Source: Candidatus Avipropionibacterium avicola | GTDB taxonomy: Bacteria > Actinomycetota > Actinomycetes > Propionibacteriales > Propionibacteriaceae | Length of the DNA: 21,994 nt | NCBI GenBank assembly: GCA_018715445.1 | Contig: DVLP01000040.1 | Location: forward strand, 1 to 21,994 | Reading direction: 5' to 3' | Shown here: positions 7,695-14,948 of the stretch, piece by piece | Position numbering within the stretch: position 1 is the first letter of the stretch | Layout of the letters: each line of letters opens with the position of its first letter | The notes under the pieces: generated by a model | What the model saw: only the letters and a program-made list of their open reading frames with translations | What the model was told of the DNA's origin: nothing | The model's database searches: none | Made by a program: the position numbers and the translations under genes

Positions 7695-10343
7695 GTGATC
7701 CCAGCCGATCCCGTCGAACTGCCCCCGGGCTATCCGGTCGAGTGGGAGGCCGATGTCCTGCTGACCGACGGGCGGACCGCCCACCTGCGGCCGGTCCGTC
7801 CCGACGATGCCGATGACCTCGTGCGCTTCTACGACCGTGTCTCGGCGGAGTCGAAATACCTGCGGTTCTTCGCGCCGTACCCCCGACTGTCGGCCTCCGA
7901 CGTCAAACGCTTCACCCAGGTGGACTACGTGGACCGGGTCGCGCTGGTGATCCGACTGGCCGACGAGATGATCGCGATCGGACGCTACGACCGGATCGCC
8001 CACGACCAGGCCGAGGTCGCCTTCCTGGTGGAGGACGCCCACCAGGGGCGTGGGATCGCCCAACTGCTGCTGGAGCATCTCGCCGAGGCCGCCCGCGAGC
8101 GGGGGATCACCCGATTCCTGGCCGAGGTGCTGCCCCAGAACCGGCGCATGGTGAAGGTCTTCGCCGACGCCGGCTACCACGTGCACACCGACCTGGAGGA
8201 CGGGGTCGTCGCCATCGACTTCCCGATCCTGCCGACCACCACCCTGGTCGGGGTCATGGAGCGCCGCGAGCACCGGGCCGAACGGGCCTCGATGCGGCGG
8301 CTGCTGACACCGGCATCGGTGGTCGTGCTGGGACCGGCCTCGCGGGCCCAGACCCTGGTGCGTTCCTTGCTGAGCAGTGGTTTCCGCGGTCGGGTGGTGG
8401 CCGTACCGACCGACGGCCGCGAGGTGGCCGGGGTGACGAACGCGCCCACCATCACCCAGGTGGAGGGTGAGGTCGACCTGGTGCTCGCCGCCCGGCCCAC
8501 CACCGACCTGGCCGAGGTGGTGATCGATGCCGCGCACCGCAAGGCCCACGGCTTGGTCGCGCTCACCGGCGCCCCGGTCGGGCCGACCGACTCGCACCGG
8601 CTGGTCTCGTTGGCCCGGGCCTACGGACTGCGGGCCGCCGGTCCGGACGCGCTCGGCCTGATCAACACCGACCCCCAGGTGGCGTTGAACGCCTCGGCCG
8701 CCCCGATGCCGCGCACCGGCGGGGCAGGGGTGCTGTGCCAGTCGGCGGCGGTCGGGGTCGGACTGCTCAACTCGGCCCGCGACACCGGGCTGGGGATCTC
8801 CAGCTTCGTGTCGACCGGCGACTACGCCGATGTCACCGCCAATGACGTGATGCAGTTCTGGGAGGACGACGAGGCCACCCGGGTGTGCATGTTGTCGCTC
8901 GACAGCATCGGCAACCCGCGCAAGTTCTCCCGGATCATCCGACGACTGGCCTCGCGCAAGCCGGTGATCGTCTTTGCGCCGGGACAGGCTGCGCGCGAAT
9001 CCCATGCCGGCGACCGGGGTGGGCTGCAGAAGCTGCCGCCCGAGGCGATCGACTCGATGTTCCGCCAGGCCGGGGTGGTGGTCGTCGAGCGTCGGGACAA
9101 GATGTTCGACCTGGCCCTGATGTTCTCGCGTCAACCGCTGCCGAAGGGTCGCCGGATCGGCCTGGTCACCAATTCCGGACCGTTGCGGCGCCAGACCGAG
9201 CAGACCGCCGACAAGCTCGGCCTCGAGGTCATCCCGATCGTGCTCGACCCGTTGGCCGATCCGAACCGGATCGTCGAGACCGTCACCGGGCAACTCGACG
9301 ACGACGGCTGCGATGCCGTGCTGTGCGCCACCGTCGACACCTTCGGCTCGACCAACGGTGAGATCCGCGATCGCCTGCTGGAGTTGGACAATCGCGGCAA
9401 GCCGTTGATCGCGGCCTTTCTCGACTTCGACGACACCGACCTGATCACCGAGGGTCCCGACGAGGTGGGTGGCCTGCCCGCCTACCACTCGGTGACCGAT
9501 GCGGTCCAGGCCTTCGCCGAGGTCACGCGCTACGCCGCCTGGCGGGAACGTGACTCCGGTGCCGTCCCGCTGTGGGAGCACGACGAGCACAGCGCTCGAC
9601 GGGTGGTCAACAAGGTGCTGGCCGACACCCCGCAGGGACGCGAGCTGACCCCGGTCGAGGCGCGCGACCTGCTCCGAGGCTTCGGGATCAGGGTGGTGCC
9701 GTCCCATCGCGTCGACACCCTCGAGCAGGCGCTGGCCAAGGCCGACGACCTCGGGTGGAACGTGGTGCTGAAGGCCACCGCTCCCGGCGTACGGGGGCGT
9801 CAGGACCTGGCCGGGGTCTATCGCAATCTCGACGACCCCGACGAGCTCCGTGAGGCCTGGGCCGACCTGGGTGGGCTGCTGGAGACCCTCGGACTGGCCT
9901 CGGGCGACAACCTGTCCGCTGCGGCCCCGGTGATCCAGGCCATGGTCCCGGTCGGGGTGTCGATCGCGATCGAGTCCCGCGAGGATGCCTCCTTCGGCCC
10001 GATGGTGCAGATGGGCCTGGAAGGGCTGGTCAGCGAACTGCTGTCCGATGTCGTCTTCGCCGTGCCACCGCTGACCACCGCCGATGCCCGCCAGATGGTG
10101 CGTGACCTGAAGGCCGCGCCGGTGCTCTTCGGCTCGTACGGGGGCTCACCGGCGGTCGACGTCAACGCCCTCGAGGAGTTGGTCCACCGGGTCACCCAGA
10201 TGGCCGACGCGCTGCCGCAGCTGGCCCTGCTGCGGTTGGCCCCGTGCATCGTCTCGCCGAGCGGGATCAACGTGGTCGGAGCCCGCGTGGTGGTGGCCCC
10301 GACGGCGGAGCAGCGGGACTCGTTGGCGCGTTCGCTCGGGTGA
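7695..10343 (+). CDS. GNAT acetyltransferase fused to ADP-forming acyl-CoA synthetase-like domains (PatA type)
   Basis: An 882-residue fusion protein. Residues 20-180 are a GNAT domain: HLRPVRPDDADDL at the start and the acetyl-CoA loop VEDAHQGRGIAQLLLEHL (QGRGIA 117-122). Residues about 200-630 resemble the alpha part of NDP-forming acyl-CoA synthetases (CoA-binding fold, VLCQSAAVGVGLLNSARDTG, then ESHAGDRGG, a possible remnant of the phosphohistidine site). From about 655, LTPVEARDLLRGFGIRVVPS starts an ATP-grasp domain. The usual 'HKtd.GGV' segment is changed (APGVRGRQDLAGV), so the ligase half may be sensory rather than catalytic. GNAT-first order is the arrangement I recall for Streptomyces PatA, a lysine acetyltransferase acting on acetyl-CoA synthetase. 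The GTG at 7695 is preferred because -10-like TAGGCT lies just upstream; the frame is open further 5' inside parC, but that part has no domain. Confidence 0.85.
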   Translation: MIPADPVELPPGYPVEWEADVLLTDGRTAHLRPVRPDDADDLVRFYDRVSAESKYLRFFAPYPRLSASDVKRFTQVDYVDRVALVIRLADEMIAIGRYDRIAHDQAEVAFLVEDAHQGRGIAQLLLEHLAEAARERGITRFLAEVLPQNRRMVKVFADAGYHVHTDLEDGVVAIDFPILPTTTLVGVMERREHRAERASMRRLLTPASVVVLGPASRAQTLVRSLLSSGFRGRVVAVPTDGREVAGVTNAPTITQVEGEVDLVLAARPTTDLAEVVIDAAHRKAHGLVALTGAPVGPTDSHRLVSLARAYGLRAAGPDALGLINTDPQVALNASAAPMPRTGGAGVLCQSAAVGVGLLNSARDTGLGISSFVSTGDYADVTANDVMQFWEDDEATRVCMLSLDSIGNPRKFSRIIRRLASRKPVIVFAPGQAARESHAGDRGGLQKLPPEAIDSMFRQAGVVVVERRDKMFDLALMFSRQPLPKGRRIGLVTNSGPLRRQTEQTADKLGLEVIPIVLDPLADPNRIVETVTGQLDDDGCDAVLCATVDTFGSTNGEIRDRLLELDNRGKPLIAAFLDFDDTDLITEGPDEVGGLPAYHSVTDAVQAFAEVTRYAAWRERDSGAVPLWEHDEHSARRVVNKVLADTPQGRELTPVEARDLLRGFGIRVVPSHRVDTLEQALAKADDLGWNVVLKATAPGVRGRQDLAGVYRNLDDPDELREAWADLGGLLETLGLASGDNLSAAAPVIQAMVPVGVSIAIESREDASFGPMVQMGLEGLVSELLSDVVFAVPPLTTADARQMVRDLKAAPVLFGSYGGSPAVDVNALEELVHRVTQMADALPQLALLRLAPCIVSPSGINVVGARVVVAPTAEQRDSLARSLG

Positions 10344-10379
10344 GCTCCACCGCCCGGCCCTGCGCCGAGCCTCACGTGA

Positions 10380-10385
10380 CAGGAT
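10380..10385 (+). promoter_or_regulatory. Putative leaderless -10 hexamer CAGGAT before the DUF5998 gene
   Basis: CAGGAT is followed by 7 nt and then the ATG at 10393. The 10-mer GTGACAGGAT (10376-10385) is repeated exactly before thymidine kinase (13385-13394). This spacing decides in favour of the second ATG, because the first ATG (10384) overlaps the hexamer. Confidence 0.45.
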
Positions 10386-10392
10386 GGCACCC

Positions 10393-10956
10393 ATGAGCAC
10401 GAGTACGGTCGAGGCGCTGCGTACCGAGATCCAGACCTGCGGCTACTTCCCCGAGCTGGTCGAGGACTCGGTGCTGCTGAGCGTCGCTGACGAGGAGATC
10501 GTGGACTTCGTCGTCCACCACGAGCCCACGTTCAGCCATGACCAGGTCCACCGTCACGTCACGATCCTGGTGCTCACCCCGACACGGCTGATCATCGGGC
10601 ACACCGACGACCACCCGAGCGAGGGCGACGGTCACAGCCAGGCCGCCACCTCGACCGAGGCGGTGCCGCTGCGGTCGGTGGACACGGTCACCGTGACACG
10701 GGTGCTGGCCGATCCGGCGCAGTACCAGCGCACTGGGGTCGTCGAGGCCTGGCTGACGGTGAACTGGGGGTCGCTGCGTCGACTCGACCTGGAGCCGGCG
10801 ACCTGTGCCGACCCGTCCTGCGAGGCCGACCACGGCTTCAGCGGAACCCTCGTCGGTGACGACCTGGTGGTACGGATGAGCACGGCCGCCGACGACAAGG
10901 CCCATGTCGACCGATTGGTCTCCTTCGGCACGAGGCTGCAGCGTGCCACCAGCTGA
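10393..10956 (+). CDS. DUF5998 family protein, function unknown
   Basis: A 187-residue soluble protein starting MSTSTVEALRTEIQTCGYFPELVEDSV, which I recognise as the actinobacterial DUF5998 family. The middle part is rich in beta strands (VTILVLTPTRLIIGHTDDH; SVDTVTVTRVL), and there is a short ATCADPSCEADHGF segment with two cysteines and a histidine that might bind metal. No signal peptide or membrane helix is seen. I assign no function. ATG at 10393 is preferred over ATG at 10384, which gives three extra residues, because of the upstream -10-like sequence and the family N-terminus. The next gene begins inside its last codons (14-nt overlap by my start choice), so translation of the two is probably coupled. 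From memory the same pair occurs in Streptomyces in this order. Confidence 0.82.
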   Translation: MSTSTVEALRTEIQTCGYFPELVEDSVLLSVADEEIVDFVVHHEPTFSHDQVHRHVTILVLTPTRLIIGHTDDHPSEGDGHSQAATSTEAVPLRSVDTVTVTRVLADPAQYQRTGVVEAWLTVNWGSLRRLDLEPATCADPSCEADHGFSGTLVGDDLVVRMSTAADDKAHVDRLVSFGTRLQRATS

Positions 10957-12097
10957 GGCCGTACGCCCCGCCTACGGCTCCGGCTGCCTGTCCGACCTGC
11001 TCGGCTCGGTCGCGGCCGCCCAGGGCGTCGACGGGTTCACCAATGTCCTCGACCTGCCCCGTGCCGACCGGTTCGTGGTGTGGATGGTGGACGGACTGGG
11101 CTGGCACAACCTGGTCTCCGAGGCCGAGGACGCGCCCTTCCTGGCCGATCAGGCCCTGGCTCCGGCCACCGACCCGGGCGAGCCGCGGACGTTGACCGCC
11201 CCGGTCCCCAGCACCACCACGACCAGCCTGACCTGTCTGGGCACCAGCACCCCACCGGGGGTGCACGGCATGGTCGGCTACGCCTTCCGCCTGCCCGGGG
11301 CGAAGGGCGCCGTGCTGAACCCGCTCACCTGGAACCTGCCGCACAGTCCCCGGATGGTGCAGTCCACGCCGACCGTCCTGGAACGCCTCGAGGACCAACT
11401 CGCCGTCACCACCGTCTCGTTGGCCCGGTTCGCTGACTCCGGCCTGACCCAGGCGGCCCTGCGTGGTGGTCAGTTCCACGGCTTGAGCGACGAGACCGAC
11501 GACGCCGCCCGCTGCGAGGCGGTGGTCGCGGCCGCGGAGCGAGGCCGGCGCAGCCTGGTCTATGCCTACGAGCGGCGTCTCGACCTGGTCGGCCACACCA
11601 CCGGGTGGCGTACCCGCGAATGGCGTGAGCAGTTGCGCAGTTGTGATCGTGCGGTGCGCGAGGTCCGTGCCGCACTGCCCGACGACGTCGTGCTCATCGT
11701 GACCGGTGACCACGGCATGATCGACGTGCCGCAGGACCAACGCCTCCTGATCGAGGACGAACCCGACCTGATCGCCGGGATCGACTGTGTGGCAGGGGAA
11801 CCACGGTTTCGTCAGCTCTGGTCCGATCGCGAGGATGCGGTGTGGGTGGCCCGTCGCTGGGCCGACGTGCTGGGGGAGCGGGCCTGGGTCAGGACCCGTG
11901 ACGAGGCCATCGATGACGGCTGGTTCGGCCCGGTCGCCGATGGGCTGCGGGCCCGGATCGGTGACGTCCTGGTCGCGATGCGTGACGACTCGGCGTTGAT
12001 GACGCGGACCGCGCGCTACGAGTACGGGATGGTCGGCATGCACGGATCGTTGACCGCGCCAGAGATGACGGTGCCGCTGCTGGTCTACAGACCGTAG
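10943..12097 (+). CDS. Nucleotide pyrophosphatase/phosphodiesterase-type alkaline phosphatase superfamily protein
   Basis: A 384-residue metal-dependent phosphodiesterase-like enzyme. Residues lining a two-metal centre are visible: D50 in WMVDGLGW; the nucleophile region VPSTTTTSLTCLGTSTPPG (88-106), with a threonine at about 91-92 as the likely nucleophile; D214 and H218 in RRLDLVGHTTG; D256 and H257 in LIVTGDHGMIDV; and H367 in GMVGMHGSLTAPEM. This set is the pattern of the type I phosphodiesterase/nucleotide pyrophosphatase family. The substrate cannot be told. No signal peptide is visible, so it is probably cytoplasmic. The GTG at 10943 (MPPAEAVRPAYG) overlaps the upstream stop by 14 nt. 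An ATG at 10904 is in frame but would overlap the DUF5998 gene by 53 nt and adds no conserved sequence. The 3' end overlaps the convergent lactonase gene by 13 nt. Confidence 0.85.
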   Translation: MPPAEAVRPAYGSGCLSDLLGSVAAAQGVDGFTNVLDLPRADRFVVWMVDGLGWHNLVSEAEDAPFLADQALAPATDPGEPRTLTAPVPSTTTTSLTCLGTSTPPGVHGMVGYAFRLPGAKGAVLNPLTWNLPHSPRMVQSTPTVLERLEDQLAVTTVSLARFADSGLTQAALRGGQFHGLSDETDDAARCEAVVAAAERGRRSLVYAYERRLDLVGHTTGWRTREWREQLRSCDRAVREVRAALPDDVVLIVTGDHGMIDVPQDQRLLIEDEPDLIAGIDCVAGEPRFRQLWSDREDAVWVARRWADVLGERAWVRTRDEAIDDGWFGPVADGLRARIGDVLVAMRDDSALMTRTARYEYGMVGMHGSLTAPEMTVPLLVYRP

Positions 12098-12927
12098 GTG
12101 CGGCGCGCGGTGCCGGACAGGATCGCGGGGGCCTGGGAGCCGGCGAGTTCGGCCACCAGGTCGAGGACCTGGGCGGTGACCGTACGGTAGCCACCGGCGA
12201 GTTCGCTGACCGGCCAGTCACTGCCGACCATCAACCGGTCCGGCCCGAACAGCTCCAGTGCGGTGGCGATCCAGCCGCGGAGCTCGTCGGTGCCCACCGG
12301 CGTCGAGTCCGGTCCGTACAGTCCGGAGAGTTTGGCGACCACCTTGGGATTGCTGGCGGCGATCCGCATCTGCTCACGCCACCGCTCCTGACCGACCGAC
12401 TCACCGATCGGGGGCTTGCCGAGATGGTCGATCACCAGGGTGAGGTCGCCGAAGCGTTCGCCCAGGGTGGGGATGTGGTCCAGGTGGCGGGCGCGGTTGG
12501 TGACCAGGTCGAAGGGGAGTCCGGCCCGCTCGACCAGAGCGAGCCCCTCGGTGACATCGGGGCGCAGCACCCAGTCCGGGTCGGGACGGTCGTGGATCAG
12601 GTTGCGGATCCCGACCAGCGCTGGCCGGGAGTGCAGCTCGGCGAGCCGGGCCACGGCGACATCGGGCTCGTGGAGGGGGACGTAGCCGACCACGCCCATC
12701 ACCTCGGGGGAGGCCTCGGCCACCGCCAACATCGCTTCGGTGTCGGCGTCGTCGTCATCGGCCTGGACCAGCACCGCACCGGTGATCCCCAGCCCGGCCC
12801 GGTCCTCGGCGCTGTCGTCGAGCTCGTACGGTCGGTTCAACATGTCGGGGGCGCCGGCCAACCACTGGTAGTGCCCGGCCTCGGGATGCCACAGGTGGAG
12901 ATGGGTGTCGATGATCGGCTCGGACAT
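12085..12927 (-). CDS. Amidohydrolase family protein, sugar lactonase (fuconolactonase/rhamnonolactonase) type
   Basis: A 280-residue TIM-barrel metal hydrolase of the amidohydrolase-related (COG3618) group. The N-terminal metal motif is DTHLHLW (H9, H11), followed by the family's Y.WL motif (GHYQWLAG). Later ligands and acid/base residues are H168 in VIDHLGKPP and D237 in MVGSDWPVSEL. Members include L-fuconolactonase and L-rhamnono-1,4-lactonase; the substrate here is inferred only from the divergent mutarotase gene next door. The ATG at 12927 is chosen because GAGG lies 7 nt upstream on the minus strand; GTG two codons earlier would sit too close to it. The gene is divergent from the mutarotase gene (80-nt gap) and overlaps the phosphodiesterase gene tail-to-tail by 13 nt. 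Base composition matches its neighbours. Confidence 0.82.
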   Translation of the reverse strand: MSEPIIDTHLHLWHPEAGHYQWLAGAPDMLNRPYELDDSAEDRAGLGITGAVLVQADDDDADTEAMLAVAEASPEVMGVVGYVPLHEPDVAVARLAELHSRPALVGIRNLIHDRPDPDWVLRPDVTEGLALVERAGLPFDLVTNRARHLDHIPTLGERFGDLTLVIDHLGKPPIGESVGQERWREQMRIAASNPKVVAKLSGLYGPDSTPVGTDELRGWIATALELFGPDRLMVGSDWPVSELAGGYRTVTAQVLDLVAELAGSQAPAILSGTARRTYGL

Positions 12928-13007
12928 GGGCACACCTCGCTATCGTGAAGGTCTGACCCAGCGTGTCACATCCGTACCGTCGGTGGCACCGGATGAGGAG
13001 TGGATTG
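12928..13007. promoter_or_regulatory. Divergent promoter region of the lactonase-mutarotase pair
   Basis: The 80-nt gap serves both genes. On the plus strand CTGACC (12953-12958) and TACCGT (12975-12980) are 16 nt apart. On the minus strand TGTGAC and CACGAT are 17 nt apart. Both are weak matches to -35/-10. Shine-Dalgarno sequences are present on both sides (GAGGAG at 12995-13000 for the plus gene). No convincing operator palindrome is seen. Confidence 0.35.
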
Positions 13008-13340
13008 ATGATCGTGGCACTGCACTCGGTCCTGCGGCCCGGGATGGTCGAGGAGTACGAGACCAGGCACCGCACCATCCCCGACGCCCTGGTGGCCACG
13101 TTCGCCAAGATCGGCATCCACCAGTGGCAGATCTGGCGCAGCGACCACGACCTGTTCCACCTGGTCGAGTGTGACGACTGGGGAGCGGCGAACGTGGCGC
13201 TGGACACCGATCCGGCGAATGCGCAGTGGCAGGAGTGGATCGGGGTCTGCGTCGACCACTTCGCCCAGGTCGGTGGACCCGGCGCGGCCGGGATGGTGCT
13301 GCCGAAGGTGTGGAGCCTGTCCGACCAGGTCGGGGCCTGA
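13008..13340 (+). CDS. L-rhamnose mutarotase-like protein
   Basis: A 110-residue protein of the RhaM-type mutarotase family, small dimeric ferredoxin-fold enzymes that interconvert the alpha and beta anomers of L-rhamnose or L-fucose. The pattern is clear: LHSVLRPGMVEEYETRHRTIPDAL, in which Y17 and H21 align with the catalytic Tyr and His of the family, then GIHQWQIWR, DLFHLVECDDW, and AQWQEW with W74 and W77. GMVLPKVWSL at the C-terminus also fits. ATG at 13008 is supported by GAGGAG with a 7-nt spacer; the frame is open upstream to an ATG at 12963, but that would run through the promoter region. It is divergent from a lactonase gene, so the two probably act on the same deoxy-sugar, but no dehydrogenase, dehydratase, aldolase or transporter for such a pathway is in the window. 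Confidence 0.85.
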   Translation: MIVALHSVLRPGMVEEYETRHRTIPDALVATFAKIGIHQWQIWRSDHDLFHLVECDDWGAANVALDTDPANAQWQEWIGVCVDHFAQVGGPGAAGMVLPKVWSLSDQVGA

Positions 13341-13365
13341 ACCGGGGACCGTTCGTCGTCGCAGA

Positions 13366-13394
13366 TGTGACAGGGCTGCGGATTGTGACAGGAT
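13366..13394 (+). promoter_or_regulatory. Promoter of thymidine kinase gene with 9-bp direct repeat
   Basis: TGTGAC (13366-13371) and CAGGAT (13389-13394) are 17 nt apart, and CAGGAT ends 6 nt before the GTG start. TGTGACAGG occurs twice, at 13366-13374 and 13384-13392, so each copy covers one promoter element. It may be a repeated operator or coincidence. Confidence 0.45.
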
Positions 13395-13400
13395 CGGGCG

Positions 13401-14093
13401 GTGGCACAGCTGACCTTCTTCACCGGGCCGATGGACTGCGGCAAGTCGACCCTGGCCCTCCAGGTGGACCACACCCACTCCACGGCAGGGCGCAACGGCC
13501 TGTTGTTCACCGCCCATGACCGCTCGGGCGAGCCGCGGATCACCACCCGCCTGGGGCTGAGCAAGCCGGCGGTCGAGGTCAACCAGCGGCTCGACTTCTG
13601 GGAGTACGTGGTCGCCGAGCTGGTGGCCGGGCACCGGGTCGACTACCTGGTCTGCGACGAGGCCCAGTTCTACTCCGCCGAGCAGATCGACCAACTGGCC
13701 CGGATCGTCGACGAGCTCCAACTCGACGTGTTCGCCGTGGGGATCCTCACCGACTTCCGGACCCGGATGTTCCCGGGCTCGCAGCGCCTCGTCGAGCTGT
13801 GCGACCGGATGGAGATGCTGCAGGTCCATGCCCTGTGCTGGTGCGGGGAACGCGCCACGCACAACGCCCGAACGGTCGACGGGGGGATGGTCACCGAGGG
13901 CAGCCAGGTGGTGGTCGGCGACACCGCCGACGAGGACGACCAGGGCCGGGTCGTGCTGCCCCCGGCCGGACCTGAGCCGGTGGTGGCCTACGAGGTCCTG
14001 TGTCGGCGCCACCATCGACGGCGTACGACTCGGGCGGTCGCCCGGGCCACCCTCAACCCTGATCCGTTGCCCTTCGAGGAGGACGTGACATGA
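13401..14093 (+). CDS. tdk: Thymidine kinase
   Basis: A 230-residue type II (TK1-like) thymidine kinase, which phosphorylates thymidine with ATP in the salvage pathway. The P-loop is GPMDCGKST (9-17). The Walker B/catalytic base segment is VCDEAQF (84-90, E87 likely base). GILTDFRTRMFPGSQRL (114-130) is the family's conserved loop. The zinc knob uses C146 and C148 (CWC) with C201 and H204 (CRRHH). The family's lasso region follows the knob's first half. The protein carries a short acidic tail after the zinc site. The GTG at 13401 immediately precedes AQLTFFTGPMDCGKST, leaving no room for another start, and lies 6 nt after a -10-like CAGGAT. Its stop overlaps the next start as ATGA, so it is cotranslated with the sulfurtransferase. 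Confidence 0.93.
   Translation: MAQLTFFTGPMDCGKSTLALQVDHTHSTAGRNGLLFTAHDRSGEPRITTRLGLSKPAVEVNQRLDFWEYVVAELVAGHRVDYLVCDEAQFYSAEQIDQLARIVDELQLDVFAVGILTDFRTRMFPGSQRLVELCDRMEMLQVHALCWCGERATHNARTVDGGMVTEGSQVVVGDTADEDDQGRVVLPPAGPEPVVAYEVLCRRHHRRRTTRAVARATLNPDPLPFEEDVT
14076..14082 (+). promoter_or_regulatory. Strong ribosome binding site GAGGAGG inside tdk
   Basis: GAGGAGG ends 7 nt before the ATG at 14090. It fixes the sulfurtransferase start and contrasts with the genes in this window that lack any Shine-Dalgarno and appear leaderless. Confidence 0.8.
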
Positions 14094-14893
14094 CCCTGGT
14101 CTCGGTGGCCGAGCTGGCCGATCGGATCGCTGACGGGACGGCCCCGCTGGTGCTGGATGCCCGGTGGAACCTGGTCGGTCCCGACGGCCACGACGACTAC
14201 CGGGCCGGGCACATCCCGGGTGCGGTCTGGGTGGACCTCGACCGCGAACTGGCCGGTCCGGCCGGCGACGGTGGACGCCATCCGCTGCCCTCCTCCGAGG
14301 TCTTCGTCGCGGCGATGCAGCGGGTTGGGGTCGAGCCTGACGCCGAGGTGATCGTCTGCGACGGCGGCTCGACCCTCGGGGCGGCGCGACTGTGGTGGCT
14401 GCTGCTCGATCACGGACACACCCGGGTCCGCGTGCTCGACGGCGGGTTCGCCGCGTGGCAGCAGGCCGGCAAGCCGGTCGAGACCGGTGAGGTCGCCCCG
14501 ACCCCGGGCTCGTTCGTCGGTGCCCCCGGACATCTGCCACGGGTCGGTGTCGACGACCTGCTGGACGAGGCTCGCGCGATCGTCGACGTCCGTGCCCCGG
14601 AACGGTTCACCGGCGAGCGCGAGCCGATCGACCCGGTGGCCGGCCACATCCCCGGGGCGGTGAACCTGCCCGCCAGCGAGTCCTTCGACGCCGGTCGCTT
14701 CCGACCGGCCGCGGAGTTGGCCGACCACTTCGCTGTCGTGCCGAGCGGGGCAGCGGCCTACTGCGGGTCCGGGGTGACGGCAGCCCAGACGATCCTGGCC
14801 CTGCACCTGGCCGGTCGCGAGGACGTCGCGCTGTATCCCGGCTCGTGGAGCGAGTGGATCACCGACCCCGCTCGCGGAGTGGCTCGCGGCTGA
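14090..14893 (+). CDS. sseA: 3-mercaptopyruvate sulfurtransferase, tandem rhodanese
   Basis: A 267-residue enzyme with two rhodanese domains. The N-terminal domain (about 1-130: VLDARW, YRAGHIPGAVWVDLD, VLDGGFAAWQQAG) lacks the catalytic cysteine, as usual. The C-terminal domain (about 150-267) has VDVRAPERFTGE, DPVAGHIPGAVNLP and the active loop YCGSGVTA with C225. The CGSGVTA loop is the mercaptopyruvate type; thiosulfate enzymes have CRKGVTA. It should transfer sulfur from 3-mercaptopyruvate to acceptors such as thiols or cyanide in the cytoplasm. It is translationally coupled to thymidine kinase by a 4-nt ATGA overlap, though the two functions have no obvious link. The order tdk then sulfurtransferase is, from memory, shared with Streptomyces. 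Confidence 0.9.
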   Translation: MTLVSVAELADRIADGTAPLVLDARWNLVGPDGHDDYRAGHIPGAVWVDLDRELAGPAGDGGRHPLPSSEVFVAAMQRVGVEPDAEVIVCDGGSTLGAARLWWLLLDHGHTRVRVLDGGFAAWQQAGKPVETGEVAPTPGSFVGAPGHLPRVGVDDLLDEARAIVDVRAPERFTGEREPIDPVAGHIPGAVNLPASESFDAGRFRPAAELADHFAVVPSGAAAYCGSGVTAAQTILALHLAGREDVALYPGSWSEWITDPARGVARG

Positions 14894-14905
14894 CGGCGAT
14901 GGGGT

Positions 14906-14922
14906 TATAGTGGGGGTATAGT
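14906..14922 (+). promoter_or_regulatory. Twin TATAGT boxes, promoter or operator of the RHH/Clp-N gene
   Basis: TATAGT occurs at 14906-14911 and again at 14917-14922, exactly 11 bp apart, separated by GGGGG. Either could be a -10. Repeats one helical turn apart before a gene whose product begins with a ribbon-helix-helix-like segment suggest an autoregulatory operator. The ATG follows 26 nt after the second box. Confidence 0.55.
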
Positions 14923-14935
14923 CTCTCGGCCCGAT

Positions 14936-14940
14936 GGAGG
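14936..14940 (+). promoter_or_regulatory. Ribosome binding site GGAGG deciding the start at 14949
   Basis: GGAGG lies 8 nt before the ATG at 14949. This rules out the in-frame ATG at 14934, which overlaps the site and would add five residues. Confidence 0.75.
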
Positions 14941-14948
14941 ATCCCCCC

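Noticed and set aside
10904..10942. Upstream ATG of the phosphodiesterase gene
   Set aside because: It would overlap the DUF5998 coding end by 53 nt with no conserved residues gained; the GTG at 10943 is more economical. Neither has a strong ribosome site, so some doubt remains.
12963..13007. Upstream in-frame ATG of the mutarotase gene
   Set aside because: The added residues (SHPYRRWHRMRSG) are not in the family, and a Shine-Dalgarno sits correctly before ATG 13008.
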